A stretch of DNA of 64,000 nt from positions 49,732,073 through 49,796,072 of the forward strand of contig CP136064.1 in the NCBI GenBank assembly GCA_032622095.1. Reading direction: 5' to 3'. A model generated the notes under the pieces. It was not told the origin of the DNA. It searched no databases and saw only the letters and a program-made list of their open reading frames with translations. Both the position numbers and the translations under genes were made by a program. Source of the DNA: Siphonodentalium dalli (Eukaryota; Mollusca; Scaphopoda; Gadilida; Siphonodentaliidae). Shown piece after piece: positions 13,136-27,035 of this stretch (position 1 is its first letter; each line of letters begins with the position of its first letter).

Positions 13136-14739
13136 GATATATGTATATTGATTACATATGTCCGAACTAGTTTGAATGGGGTTTCGAATTTGGCCAATGC
13201 TAATACAATATATTCAACAAATATTTAGGAAAACATGTGGACATCGCTATTCAGGAAGTAACCTTGTACACCATATATATACTCTAGAATTAATGGAGAT
13301 CAATGGCATTTAAGCTGTCTTTACAAGTAGTATTAGTTACAACGTTTATTTAAACTATTTATTGATTTTAACGACAAATTCATAATTTGTCAAACACAAG
13401 AAAACATATTTCAGTCATATCCCGATGTCCATACCAGCCGGGATCCGTATAAACCAGTGTCCGTATCAACCGGGATCCGTATCATCCAGGGTTCGTATAA
13501 CAGCAGGTGCATGGCGCCATCCCTGGCCGCCATGCTTTCACTCCCATAACAATGCATGGTTAATACAAGTAGTGGGTCTTTTTACGCGCGCCGCGTGTAT
13601 ACTAATGTAGAGATTCTTGTTTCGCCTGGGCGCATGGGTGTTTTATTTATAGCATGGGAATTTTTGGGAAGATTAAAAGTCGAACTGCGAGCCGGAGGCC
13701 GAGCCCGGTAAAAGGTGTAGTTGGGAATTTCAATTTCGTTTATAGTCGTTAACGTTATGTCAATAATGTTCATTTTTTTGTGATAAGCTATGCCAATTAC
13801 AAATACAAGAAATGAAAAAGATAATTTGTAAGTCTTATATTTCAACTTTTATAGACTTTTTTCGTTCTGCAGCCCACTGGGGGTTGTGGTCGGAGACGGC
13901 GGAGTCGGCCGCCGGTTCGTTAACTATGTGCTGGTTGTTATTTTAAAGGAATTCTGAGTTGGTCATTCGCGAAACCAATATATTTTATATTCTATAATTA
14001 CAATCATCCACCCGCTACACCAAACACATGTATAAAGAGCTTGAAGACTAGCAATGTGAAATGTGCAAGTCCAAGAGAATGGGTCAATATATTATGTGAG
14101 CCAGAGTGGTTCTGTTCTTACCTGTCAACAGATGCGGAAGTTTCGTGGAATGTGGCCATATCGTGACAAGGCCATGCCAATGTTACACTACACAAACAAG
14201 CTAGCCAAGAACATTATTCGATTTCAATATGAACACTGACTAAAATTGGGGTCATGTCTGCTTGTGAAATTGTGTTCGAGATGTGAAGCTCAGTCAATAG
14301 AAATTTGATATTATTTTCCTGAGTTTAGTATACAAGACACATACTATAAAACCTCACTCATGGGCGGGTTTTTCAGTATCAGTATATCATAAGAGTTGAA
14401 ATTACCTAATATTTCTTATCATACGAATATTGCTACAATGTCGTGACTCCATAGACAGACGGGAAGAGAAGAAAAGTGGTTGCGCCATAGAGTGTGTTAT
14501 GTGTTTACTGATAGTGACTGGTCGTCCTATTGTGGACCCTACACCACAGAGTGCTATATGTGCTTACTGATAGGAACTGATCGTCCTATTGTGGACCCTA
14601 GTCTTTGTGACCAGTTTATATCTCTCTTCCGGTTGTGTGTTGATTGTAGATCCACGTGTGTGTTTAAAAAATTAAAATAGTCTGTCTCTCGTCATCCTGA
14701 GTTTACCATAATGATGTCCCTGCTTGGCTAATGGCGTGG
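13136..14739. other. Gene-free interval
   Basis: No supportable gene. Two small direct repeats are visible: CCGGGATCCGTAT at about 13438-13490, and TCGTCCTATTGTGGACCCTA at about 14522 and 14580. The rest is unremarkable AT-rich sequence with a GC-richer patch near 13680-13910. Confidence 0.5.
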
Positions 14740-17700
14740 TGTAGTCCAGGCACATTAGGCGTGAAAGGGGAAAAGTAAGGAAATAAATAGGGGAAAGCTT
14801 ATTTTTTTATATTATTTAGGCCATAACATCGCGGATGCGTCACGAAAAGTCCCCTAAAATCCGAGTTGAGCTTTTTGAGTTAAACCATTTTTTCCATATA
14901 AAAAAACAAACTTTTATATTTTTCACAATCATGGGAATAATTGGATGCTATATCAATTTTTCAGCCGAAACATATACCAAATGTACTCAATATTGTTCAA
15001 TACCCAATTCTCGAACCAGATATACCAATTGAACGGGAAGATTTGAATGAATTTCGCACATTATGGACAAAAATAACTTAATGACCCCAAAAAATGACGA
15101 TTTTTTCAGACAAACTGTCGTAGTCGATGTCAAATTTCTCGGGCTACTCATTACGTAGACGCGAGCAATTTGTTTTAAAAACTGCACATACACCACTCCT
15201 TCAATATAACATGCGGAATTAGCGACTACACCTATGATAAGTGGCCAATACTTGTAAAAACATAACCCTACCCCCTAAACTGACTCTCGTCACATTTTGC
15301 CCTTCTGCTAGTCCAAGCGGTTGTTGTGGAAAACACAACAACTGTGAAAAAGGCGATAAAAGCATGAGACTTGGCACATATGTTTCTTATACACTACTGT
15401 TCATTTTCACATGTGGCGACATTCGCAACAGGCTCTTCTTAGCAACGGATGCTAGGCAACTACCCGGCATCGAATTAATGCATATGACTGATATTATGTT
15501 AGATCTAACAAACTAAATTACGTCGTGTAGCATTTTATGGTGAAAATAATTGTTGTCAGTTTTGACCTGACTGACCAACTGCCATATGTTTTACTTACAG
15601 GACAGTGGTGGTGAAGGTTGCTAGGGACACACCCAAAATATAAAAATGCACATATGACTGATATTATTTGCTTTAACAAACTAAACTACACCAAATGGCA
15701 CTTTTATGTTGAAAACAATGATAATAGTTGTTGTTAGTGTTGAGCTGGCTGAAAATAGTACCATATAATTCTTACTTATATGAGTGGTGTCTGTTGCCAG
15801 GGTCATACACGAAATACCCAAAATGCACTGATATTATGGTAGTTTTAACTAAACTCGTTTTTTATGGTGTTAATGTGAGCCTAACCAGAATGTGCTACAA
15901 ATTTAGTTTCCATATGGGTACAATTATCCGTTATGCTCCACCAATTCAGATATCGGGAATTCAAAGTGAGAGTTGAAAAGTCGTTGCTTATATTTTATAT
16001 GAGGCATTACCATAATAGTGATATAAGCCATAGACCAACACAGCTAGATGTATAATGTAAGTCACGGACCCACTCCTCTATATATGAAGAACAAAGGGCC
16101 AGCCACCAATATGTTAGCCATGGACCTAGCCTACAATAGTTGGGTTAGGACCCAGGCACATATACGTAGTCGTAGGACCCATGGCCATACATATAGACTA
16201 GGATATGTATAGTCCATGAACCAGACCGCTTCATATAAACCCTTATATATTGGCCTTGGATCCAGGCATCTATAGACTGGGCATACACCATTTTTTACTA
16301 CGATGTTAGACGGGTATACATGGTCACCAAGGCCGCAATGGAGTGATGCCGTGTTATATAAATACAATAGTATACTCTATGGCGATGGACCCAGCCCATT
16401 ATACATGTATGATACCTAAGCTGCATTTTCAAGGACCATGACACGGTTGCATGGTTCAAATACCCAAGTGCCCATGTACTCAGATACCATAGACCAAGTC
16501 CGATGCACAATACATTAGTACACCATGGATTCAGGACCATATATATGGTATGAACATATGGGACAGTTTTGTGACAGATCAACCTATACATATATAGATA
16601 TTGGACCGATGCCACATATATGAAGGTTAAGGGTGGAGGCGCCTATAAATAGCCCACACACAGGCCACTGTAGGTTGGCCATGGACACATGCCCATATGT
16701 GTAGACCATGAACCAAGGCCGATATATGTATGCCATATAGCATTGTACCCAGGCATAAGCAGATGCCTATATGTAGGATATGGATCCACCCTTTATACGT
16801 GATAAATCTACACCAAAGACCCAGGCACGTTTAAGTAGTCCTAATACCCAGGTGACTATAATTATGTATGCATTGGATACAGGTCCCTAAATATAAGCTA
16901 CGGAACCGACGTTATTAGTCAGTTCATAGATTCACATATATGCTGGTAGGCAATGGACTGATCCACATATATAGGAGACATATGGACTCCAGGCCCTACG
17001 GGTAAGACATGGACCAAAATGCCTGTGCATGGATCCACGTCTCTATATGCATGTCATGCAACGCCCTATAGGATGGAGGTCCCTATAAATTGGCCGTGTG
17101 CACCACTATGGCTATGTACCCAGGCTCATCCAAGTAGGAAATTGAGACGTCCAATATGGACTGCCCATGTATCCAGGCTGATTTATTTATGACCTTATCC
17201 AACAGTTATGACCTTATTACCAGGCACAGTCATATATAGTATATCATCGGTCCAGACCCCTTTCTATGACATGGACACAGTAGTTAAGACACGCCATTTG
17301 ATACAGTTCCATATAGATAGGTCATGAACCATGGTAACTATGGGTTGATAAAGGGCCCATGGCTGCCCATGTAAATAGGAAATGGGCACCGGTTCCTAAA
17401 TGTAGTTCATGGTATCGCAGTCTGAAATATATAGGCCATGCTCATGTACGAGCTCCTATAGACATGTAAATGGCACATGCCAATGTATTGACATATATGT
17501 AGTTATGGCATGGATAGGAAGGACACATAGTTAGTTCCTACCGTATAGCAACTGGTGGGTATGCATTCCAACAATCGATTGATGGAAGATACAATCATAA
17601 ACTCCACACAGGTATGTCATTTTGATAAAAATAACTGAATAGTCTGTCAGTTTTAAGTAGATTTGTCAATGGTAGGTGGTTACCTAGCAACATTGAAACC

Positions 17701-19160
17701 TCAATACCAATCTGCCACACGGGAATCACATGAGAATACATCAGTACACAATACAACAACCTTTAGTGATGCATTATTGTCAATATAAGCATAATGTGGC
17801 ATATTATGAAACAATTATATCATGTAAATTGCCCGAAACGCATACCATATTATGAAACAGTTATATCAGTTAAATTACCAGAAACTCATACATATGGTAT
17901 GTTTTTAAAGGTGGATATGTCCATAGCAACCATTACACCACCCGTTAGGTAACGAATGCAGCAACTTTACTATCATGTTCACAAATACAACTATTATAAT
18001 AATTGTGTTCAATATATGTATGTTGCATGGCGTAGTTTAGTTTGTTTAAACTACCATAATATCAGTCATGTGTGAATTTTTCGATTTCGGGTATGTCCCT
18101 AGCAACCGTTACCAGAAACATATAGTAATTGTTTAAGTCGAACCCACACTAACAACAACTATTAAAGTTGTTTCACCATAAAATGATAATGACGTAGTTT
18201 ATATTAGTTTGAAACTACCATAATATCAGTCAGTTCGGCATTTTTCTATTTCGGGTATGTCCCTAGCAACCGTTACCATCCCAGTAAGTAAGAAATATGG
18301 TAATTTTCCAGCCAGATCCACTCTAACAACAACTAATTTTATTTTCACCATAAAAATGCTGCATGACATAGTGTTTAGATTGTTAAAACTGCCATAATAT
18401 CAGTCATATTTGTATTTCTTCGATGTCGGACAGTTGCCTAGCAACCGTTGCTAAGGAAGGACCTGCCGCGATGTTTACACATCTGAAAATGATTAACATT
18501 GTATAGGGAACCTACGTGCCAATTTTCATAGTGTTATCACCATTTTCACTATTGTTACGCCAAACGCCAGGACTATTATGTGGTAGTTTGGCCTGTTATA
18601 CACTCAAAACCATGGCGTACAATTTAGGGGGTAGTGTTAAGTTTCCGGCTATAAAATCTTAAGAATGGTGATAGTTCGATATATCTTATCACTTTCCTTT
18701 TCTGAATTAACCACTGGTCTAATATAATGGTTCATATTTGAGCTCATTGCCGTCTGAATACCTTTACTCGCCCTCTTTTATTAGGAAAATGTTGAATCAC
18801 CATGCGATTTATATGCTCTCTTCGGCAATAAATGTCATCACAATTATGGAATATCGACTGTTAGTAAGCTCTAGTATCAATTACACATATCTAGTGACAC
18901 CTGCTCCACGATGGACGGGTATGTGTGAAGAATGAGTCCGTAAATTAGCCTACATATGACTGCATTCGCGTATGGTCTGATGGAATTTCGTCAGAATCTG
19001 CACCTTTACGAAAAATCATGATATCTCAAAAAGCTCAACTCGGATTCTAGGGGACTTTTGCCATATTGTCCATACTCATCTTCTTAGTAATCTCTGAAAA
19101 ATTCAGCTTTCCCCTATTTGTTTCCGTAGTGAAACCTAATGTGCCTGGACTAGTGGCAGC
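14740..19160. mobile_element. Second giant inverted-repeat element
   Basis: The left end (TAGTCCAGGCACATTAGG at 14742, AAGTCCCCTAAAATCCGAGT near 14846) is inverted at the right end (19026-19160). Inside, tandem units of about 190 bp carrying ACTGATATTATG and ACAACTATTA-type phrases occupy both arms in opposite orientation (about 15290-15890 and 17740-18480). The core 16000-17580 is a degenerate minisatellite. Plan and size recall the 3107-11233 element, but the sequences differ and the arms are more diverged. No transposase is seen. The right arm is the start of the first 6.67-kb unit. Confidence 0.7.
16000..17580. repeat. Degenerate minisatellite core of the second palindrome
   Basis: Irregular units of about 30-60 bp around CATGGACCCAGGC and TATATGTAGGCCATG, found on both strands in patches. 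Reading frames here are repeat translations. Confidence 0.6.
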
Positions 19161-19174
19161 GTTTCGAAACCTAA

Positions 19175-20363
19175 TTCTTCCGGCATGTCGAAATAAAGCA
19201 AGGACAGTCCCAAAAGTCGGGCGTTTTGGTACAACACGGCAACGATTGGCCACAGGTGACCGCGGAAAATCCCGTTGTTGCAGAGCGACTATATTATAGT
19301 TATCTTTTATCGGAATCCAACGACACGATGTTATTTACTTCTCCGGAAACTGGACTGAGGTGTCTCTCCTTCGGAGAAACAAGTTGTTCCTTCCAAAAGT
19401 GGAAACAGCAACTAGCACAACTAGTTCTGAGCGATGACAATCTGTCTCCGTTTTTGGCAGATGAGACATCGTGGACGAAGAAGAGTGTAGTTTCGCCTCT
19501 TCGAGGATTTACAGATGATGATATCAGTGTTCCCGAACATTTGCATAAAACCGCTCAACAGAAATGCATTTTCCTGGACATATTCCTAAACGGGATTGCA
19601 AGATACTGTCCCGCTATCCCAAGAAGTGTTCTTGTCAGAAATTCTACATCAATAACCAGTGTATGGAAAACCATATGTCAGCATTATAGTATATATGTAA
19701 ATGATGAGAACGTGCTACAGGTCGACAGCAAGAACGTGGATGACAATATTATTAGGCCACAAACTAACAGTCAGCTCGAACACGACACTACTCATGCTGT
19801 CAGAGATCATGAAAGTCGCCACGAACACAACAGACAAATGTCAGATAATCATCAGAGTCACAACCTTCTACACAGTGACAGAGGGACACACATCACCAGA
19901 AACTTGTGAAAGCATTCAAAGCGCGCAAATACCACAAAGCATGACTCACTCCATTTGTGTATTGCGCGAAACACTAAGCGAAAAGTGGGACAAATCTGTT
20001 GATGACCGTAGTATCTCAGCTATGACAAATGTATCAGATCAGTACTTGGACATGACTGACATGGACACAGGAACATTTACATTTCATATCAATATAAATA
20101 AGTTCTACGACGTGATAACGCCCGGTGAACAGGATCACTTGGTATCATTCAGCGTGAATAAGTCAGTGAATCCCACCGCTGCCACCACGCCATTGTTAAG
20201 GAAGGACCACACCAAACCCAACACAGATAACGACAAGATCGATGAATTTATTCACGAGAACACAGAACGCATGCTTCAATCTGAAGTTGCACAATCACAC
20301 GAACTAAATCGGTCTCGACCAACAGCACCCATACAAGAGCGTTCACACACAACTCTATCATAG
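19175..20363 (+). pseudogene. Gag-like retroelement reading frame with a frameshift, copy 1
   Basis: An open frame runs 19175-19909 with no convincing ATG at its start. It continues in the next frame to 20363, the two overlapping from 19701. The first part contains a Trp-rich stretch (FQKWKQQL) and a segment SVLVRNSTSITSVWKTICQHY that resembles gag proteins of LTR retrotransposons in invertebrates. The second part (from about 19910) looks coding (acidic, Ser/Thr-rich, stop at 20361-20363). One skipped base would join the frames. No zinc knuckle, protease or reverse transcriptase follows, so this is a fragment. Assignment as gag is by style and is uncertain. Confidence 0.4.
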
Positions 20364-22276
20364 CATATGACATACTGGCGATGGGTATATAATATATGAT
20401 CTTGAGCGCGTTACCATTTCTGACAATGGTTTTCTTGTTCTGTATGATTATACTTTACACTGTTGTATCTACAGACAAGACATGAGATAAATTTAAATAA
20501 TCGAGAAATAGTTAGAGCTATACTTTTTCATCTCCGACAACTGAAATAAAAATAGTAAGATTGTTAGAACATTGTTCTATATATCTCCACGCTCCAATGT
20601 CCCCAACACACATTTCTTGCGATTTAACTAGATATTTTGTGTACTCTATGAGATTAGTCATCATATAAACCTCAACAGAGATATCTCCAGCTTTTAAAGA
20701 GCGCAAAATCGGAGATCACGATATTTTGAAATGACCAAAATCTTCAATCGCCATTTTATCAGAAAAGAGAAAACCGGAGTTGGCACATTGTGATTATCGA
20801 GCGACGATATGAGGAAGGGTCTATCGCATATATATCACGTTGATTTATTCGTGCATTCGCAGAGCCGCGATCGGCAAATAAACGGTTTATAGCGTGATTA
20901 TGCATGACATACGCATGCCATATGTGGCCAGGGTGTGTATATGGAATTGTTGCCCGCTATTATCGGGTAGGAATATATGTGCATGCGCACTACATCGGCT
21001 ATAATTCACAAAAACATGCATTTTTAAGTGAAATATGGCGCTATATATATAGGACATATATATATGGTTGCATGTTCCACACGTTTTTAAAATAGACAAA
21101 TTTTCTTGCCAATTTCGGGTAGTTGCCTAGCAACAAATACTAAGGAGAGATCGGGTGGCAAAGTCTCCCGATCTTAAAATGATCAGTGGTCCATGCATAA
21201 CATGCCTGTACATAGTTTCAGACATGTGCCTCCTTCGAACATAACCAACAACATGCGACTAGAGACTAGACTAAATTAAGGCATAGCAACGGTTGTCATG
21301 GACATTATCATGATAGGAAACAAGGTCACAAGTCTTTGTAATTCTTCCTATGTCACAAATAGACTTGAAATATACAATTCACAACAACTAAAGTTGAATG
21401 AAATACTAAAATACATTCTTATTTGAGCATGTTTTTACTTTCGGGTAGTTGCCTAGCAACCGTTGCTAAGCAGGGCCAATTCTCGATAGGGTCTATTCTG
21501 AAAATGATCAGGAAGGTCCAAGGAACATATGTTGGAAGTTTCATGCTTTTATCAATATTTGTACAATTCTTACATTTCCATGCACCAAGCGCCTGGACTA
21601 AATGTCTGTTTCAACAATAACGAAGTTCACCATTTAGCATATACACTACAGATTATTTAGGAGCAAAGATAACATATTCAAAACTGATATATAAAATCAG
21701 TGGGTAGAAATGTATGACCCGATATGAAAAAAGCTAATATTTTGGCGAATGACCTTGACCTTTGTGTATGACCTTGACATTTAGAGGTAGTAGACCATTA
21801 TAGGAATATTTTTTATACTGGCCGAAAAAACCCTCCGTTGCCATGGAAACACAAATTGTGCACACTAAGCTACACTGCCACAATGCGCCCCAGCTTTGAG
21901 AAAAATGTTGATACAATTTGCCAACCAAAATGGTACCATTCTCGGTCCTGGCTCATGGACTACGTTGATTGAATGGAATTTGTTAGAATTGGAAGAATTT
22001 GCAAGTCAAAATGCGAAAATTGTCAATCTTTTGACACTGCATGATCATAAATGCGACAAATATCTTACAAAACGCAGAGGATTAATAATACATAAATTTA
22101 GTTTTTGAAGATTCTGAGTTATATTGGATTAAATCCAAATCGAGGCCGGGTGTGATATTCGGCAAACCATTACCCTCCCTGAATGGAAGGGTTATAATCT
22201 AGTTGGGTATTTGCTCTTTCTGCGATATCCTGCAGCTACTTCCCTGAACCGTGGTCCATTTGGTAGTCACCCCAAC

Positions 22277-22715
22277 AATACGCAGATAACGATGAGAAAT
22301 AAAAACGATTCTTTAACTTCTCTAACGCTTGTATCGCTCTGTATCAAGGGTTACTATTGGGACGCAGATAACGATGAGAAATAAAATCACCTCTATAAGA
22401 TTCTGTAACGCTTGTATCGCTCTGTATCAAGGGTTACTACTGCATGGGACGCAGATAATCACTAGAAATAAAAACGATTCCTTAAACTTCTGTAACGCTT
22501 GTATCGCTCTGTATCAAGGGTTACGACTGGGACGCAGATAACGATGATAAATAAAAACGATTCTTTAACTTCTGTAACGCTTGTATCGCTCTGTGTCAAG
22601 GGTTACTACTGGGACGCAGATAACGATGGGAAATAAAAACGATTCCTTAAACTTCTGTAACGCTTGTATCGCTCTGTATCAAGGGTTACGACTGGGACGC
22701 AGATAACGATGATAA
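22277..22715 (+). repeat. 83-bp tandem array, copy 1
   Basis: Six units with starts at intervals of 82-85 bp. Each contains TAACGCTTGTATCGCTCTGT, ATCAAGGGTTAC and GGGACGCAGATAA. The array is followed by a short palindrome, GCCGATCACGATCGGC. Two further units lie at 24706-24862, and diverged single or paired units at 42103-42195, 44090-44255 and 46286-46430. Confidence 0.9.
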
Positions 22716-23861
22716 ATAACGAGAGGCCGATCACGATCGGCAGATGTTTAACCCATACCTTGGCGATAGCGATTAGCTATTTTTATAAATTTTATAAATC
22801 CTTACACCAACCTTTTCATGAGTGCAAAAGTTTCAACAATTCACACTTTATATAGTGATCGTGTGAAAAATATTTAGTTATCACATTGTGTCAACAGGAT
22901 TGGTGGAGGATGTTAATATTTTTAAGCAAATAAACCAAATGACCCTCACTATGCAGGTTAGGGGTGTGTTATCGTCAACTATGCCAAGAACTATAAACAT
23001 AATCAATGGAAATATTTGAGTTATCAAATCGGATAGAATGGGGTTAATCTTACCCAAACTAATGAACTGATAAACACAAAATAGTCTATGAAAAGCATGT
23101 CATTGGATTTAGAACCCCATACAATAAGTCAGTCTCAAGAATACCAGCACCATTAATATTATCCTGGAGCCCAAATGCAATTGAGGGAATTTCAAAATAA
23201 GACATTTCCTCTAATGATGAATATTCAATTGGTGATGTATTGAAACCCTTACTGAACCTGGCTCAAAGTGAAAGGGATAATATTATATCTGTCTATCGCA
23301 TAATATGTGTCTATGGAATGGTTTAATTTTAATCCCAAATCCATGCAAATCAAAAGTGGATCACCATCAACCTGGACATAACATAGGAGAATGATTAAAT
23401 GAAAAGCATCAAAACCATATGATGTGTGGAGAGGGTTAATCATTTTCAATGACATCATGTTATGGAACTAAGGAATGTGTGGATAAATTTTTGTCTAAGA
23501 TAAGACAACAGTGTTTGTAAAGAACAATGTCTGTAAAACAACACTACAAAGTAACAATGGACTATTCCAATTTATTATTTTAGAATAGGTGTCATATAGT
23601 GTGTGCATATAGCTAATGTAATAAACCTGTTTCAACAAAGGGGTTAACTTCATATTGCACAGAAAGCAGAACTCCACCAGAGAGTGAGTAATCAATCACA
23701 GTTTGACATAATTATGATAACAAGTCCAGCCAGTGGTACCACTATCATGCTTTATAGCATGTAGTATATAATGTCATAGTGATAATTAACTCATTTCAAT
23801 AACACACATTGCTGTGGGATATATGTTCTCTTCAAATTCCCAGCAGTAATTACTTGAATTA

Positions 23862-24700
23862 TAAAGGGTCATAACTCTGTTAAAATATATCGGATCAAAC
23901 CCATATTCGAACTCGATCTGTATTTAGGGGTGATAAATTCATATACCAAATTTTGTGTTGATCAGATGAAAAATGTTTTGAGTCATAGCAGCTTGGGTGA
24001 ATTCTAAGTACACATAAGAGTGAAAAGGGTTAATTAAACAATACCAAAAACCATACAGATGAAGAACGTGCTAAGAAAAACCTAGGTAAGAAATATGAGG
24101 CAGATCAGAAGAAATATGTTCAACTTATTGCATTGGATAGCATGTGTGTAAAGGGTTAATTATTTTCTAAACTGATCAACCAATAAATACCAAAAACTAT
24201 ACAGATGAGGGGTGTGTCATCATAAACCTACATATCAAATATGAACACAATCGGACAAAAAAATATTTCGGTTAGAGTATCGGATTTTTTTTTAATTTAT
24301 TTTATTTTCGAAAAAAGGGTCATAACTCCTTTAATTAATCGGATCAAACCCATATTCGGACTCGATCTGTATTTTGGGCTTCGAAACTCACATACCAAAT
24401 TTGGTTCCAATCAGATAAAAAATGTTTGAGTTATGGCAGAATGCGTGAATTCTAAGTTGAAAAAGGGCCATAACTCTGTAACAAAATCTCGGATCAAACC
24501 CAAATTCGAACTCGATCTGTATTTTGGGCTGAGAAACCCATATACAAAATTTGGTTTCGATCGGATAAAAAATGTTTGAGTTATCGCATTACTCGTAAAG
24601 TGTCTACGGACAGACGGACAGACAGACGGACAGACGGACCAACGACGAGTGGTCAATCCGGGCAACGACACTATGTTTACCATACTATGGTATGGGTAAA
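23862..24700 (+). repeat. SINE-like tandem repeat with ACGG tail, copy 1
   Basis: Units of about 130-150 bp share GGGTCATAACTC, GGATCAAACCCATATTCG, ACTCGATCTGTATTT, CAAATTTGGTTCC and ATGTTTGAGTTAT. The last unit runs into GGACAGACGGACAGAC and then a palindrome, TTTACCATACTATGGTATGG. The tail and phrasing recall 3' regions of non-LTR retroelements. Any reading frames across it are artefacts. Confidence 0.8.
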
Positions 24701-25846
24701 CATAAAAACGATTCTTTAACTTCTGTAACGCTTGTATCGCTCTGTGTCAAGGGTTACTACTGGGACGCAGATAACGATTGGAAATAAAAACGATTCCTTG
24801 AAACTTCTGTAACGCTTGTATCGCTCTGTATCAAGGGTAACTACTGGGACGCAGATAACGACAAGAAAACCATAGTCAGAAATGGTAACGCCACCAAGAT
24901 TATAGTATTACATATAAATAGAAATTATAAAAAATACATAAAATATTTTGATAACAATTGCGTTTAAACAAGTAATCCTTCAAATTATTACTAACAAAGG
25001 AAGTAAATGACTGTGGGGTCACTCAACAGATTATAAAGACTTGGACTTAGTATACTGTAAATACTGGGAATGTATATTTTTAAATTTTAGTCTAAAATTT
25101 AAATGAAATAATTAAAAGATAAAATTTAGCAAGTAGTAAAAGTTAATTTTCTCATTTAATTTTTTTTTTTTGGTTAAATAAAGGAATAATTTAAATGTAA
25201 AATTTGGTTTAAAAAAATGATTGACCGTGGCTCTTCCAATAATTGCGCGACTGACCTGGTCAATTGTTCTTAAGAAGTTGTTTTGAGAATTACTATGGAG
25301 GGAAATAGTTATGGCTGTGGCTTCGCAAGTAATTGACTTGGTGACGTGATGTTAACAAATCTGAACTCCAGTAAACCAAGGACGCTCCATACCAAATATA
25401 AGGTAAATAAATAATTCTTTAGAAGTTGTTTTAATATTTACTATGGAGGGAAAGAATTGTGGTGCTGGCTTCGCAACTATTTGACCCCATTGTAACAAAT
25501 ATAAATATTAGTCACTCAGGCAATAGATGTATCTATTAAGCTCTAGTATCAATTACACATATCTAGTGACACCTGCTCCACGATGGACGGGTATGTGTGA
25601 AGAATGAGTCCGTAAATTAGCCTACATATGACTGCATTCGCGTATGGTCTGATGGAATTTCGTCAGAATCTGCACCTTTACGAAAAATCATGATATCTCA
25701 AAAAGCTCAACTCGGATTCTAGGGGACTTTTGCCATATTGTCCATACTCATCTTCTTAGTAATCTCTGAAAAATTCAGCTTTCCCCTATTTGTTTCCGTA
25801 GTGAAACCTAATGTGCCTGGACTAGTGGCAGCGTTTCGAAACCTAA

Positions 25847-27035
25847 TTCTTCCGGCATGTCGAAATAAAGCAAGGACAGTCCCAAAAGTCGGGCGTTTTG
25901 GTACAACACGGCAACGATTGGCCACAGGTGACCGCGGAAAATCCCGTTGTTGCAGAGCGACTATATTATAGTTATCTTTTATCGGAATCCAACGACACGA
26001 TGTTATTTACTTCTCCGGAAACTGGACTGAGGTGTCTCTCCTTCGGAGAAACAAGTTGTTCCTTCCAAAAGTGGAAACAGCAACTAGCACAACTAGTTCT
26101 GAGCGATGACAATCTGTCTCCGTTTTTGGCAGATGAGACATCGTGGACGAAGAAGAGTGTAGTTTCGCCTCTTCGAGGATTTACAGATGATGATATCAGT
26201 GTTCCCGAACATTTGCATAAAACCGCTCAACAGAAATGCATTTTCCTGGACATATTCCTAAACGGGATTGCAAGATACTGTCCCGCTATCCCAAGAAGTG
26301 TTCTTGTCAGAAATTCTACATCAATAACCAGTGTATGGAAAACCATATGTCAGCATTATAGTATATATGTAAATGATGAGAACGTGCTACAGGTCGACAG
26401 CAAGAACGTGGATGACAATATTATTAGGCCACAAACTAACAGTCAGCTCGAACACGACACTACTCATGCTGTCAGAGATCATGAAAGTCGCCACGAACAC
26501 AACAGACAAATGTCAGATAATCATCAGAGTCACAACCTTCTACACAGTGACAGAGGGACACACATCACCAGAAACTTGTGAAAGCATTCAAAGCGCGCAA
26601 ATACCACAAAGCATGACTCACTCCATTTGTGTATTGCGCGAAACACTAAGCGAAAAGTGGGACAAATCTGTTGATGACCGTAGTATCTCAGCTATGACAA
26701 ATGTATCAGATCAGTACTTGGACATGACTGACATGGACACAGGAACATTTACATTTCATATCAATATAAATAAGTTCTACGACGTGATAACGCCCGGTGA
26801 ACAGGATCACTTGGTATCATTCAGCGTGAATAAGTCAGTGAATCCCACCGCTGCCACCACGCCATTGTTAAGGAAGGACCACACCAAACCCAACACAGAT
26901 AACGACAAGATCGATGAATTTATTCACGAGAACACAGAACGCATGCTTCAATCTGAAGTTGCACAATCACACGAACTAAATCGGTCTCGACCAACAGCAC
27001 CCATACAAGAGCGTTCACACACAACTCTATCATAG
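25847..27035 (+). pseudogene. Gag-like reading frame with the same frameshift, copy 2
   Basis: Identical in translation to the frames at 19175-20363, with the same stop at 26579-26581 in the first frame and the same switch to the second frame, which ends at 27035. The shared break means the frameshift predates the triplication, or else it is a programmed shift. Confidence 0.4.

Larger units (their letters stand above)
20408..24891. mobile_element. Nested element with 30-bp inverted ends, copy 1
   Basis: The 30 bases from 20408 (GCGTTACCATTTCTGACAAT...) recur inverted at 24862-24891 with one mismatch. Between them lie AT-rich sequence, an 83-bp tandem array and a SINE-like tandem repeat; no transposase is visible. 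A solo copy of the end sequence lies at 604-640, so the family is dispersed. Confidence 0.65.
18865..25536 (+). repeat. 6.67-kb tandem unit, copy 1
   Basis: First of three nearly identical head-to-tail copies. The unit opens TAAGCTCTAGTATCAATTAC and closes AGGCAATAGATGTATCTATT. It holds part of the right arm of the 14740-19160 element, a gag-like frame, and a nested element with inverted ends. Differences from copies 2 and 3 are scattered single bases and one- to four-base indels (for example TATATATATGG near 21060 is shortened in the others). Confidence 0.95.

Noticed and set aside
20408-24891. Transposase in the nested inverted-end element
   Set aside because: Only short frames without DDE-type or other motifs were seen; the interior is mainly tandem repeats.
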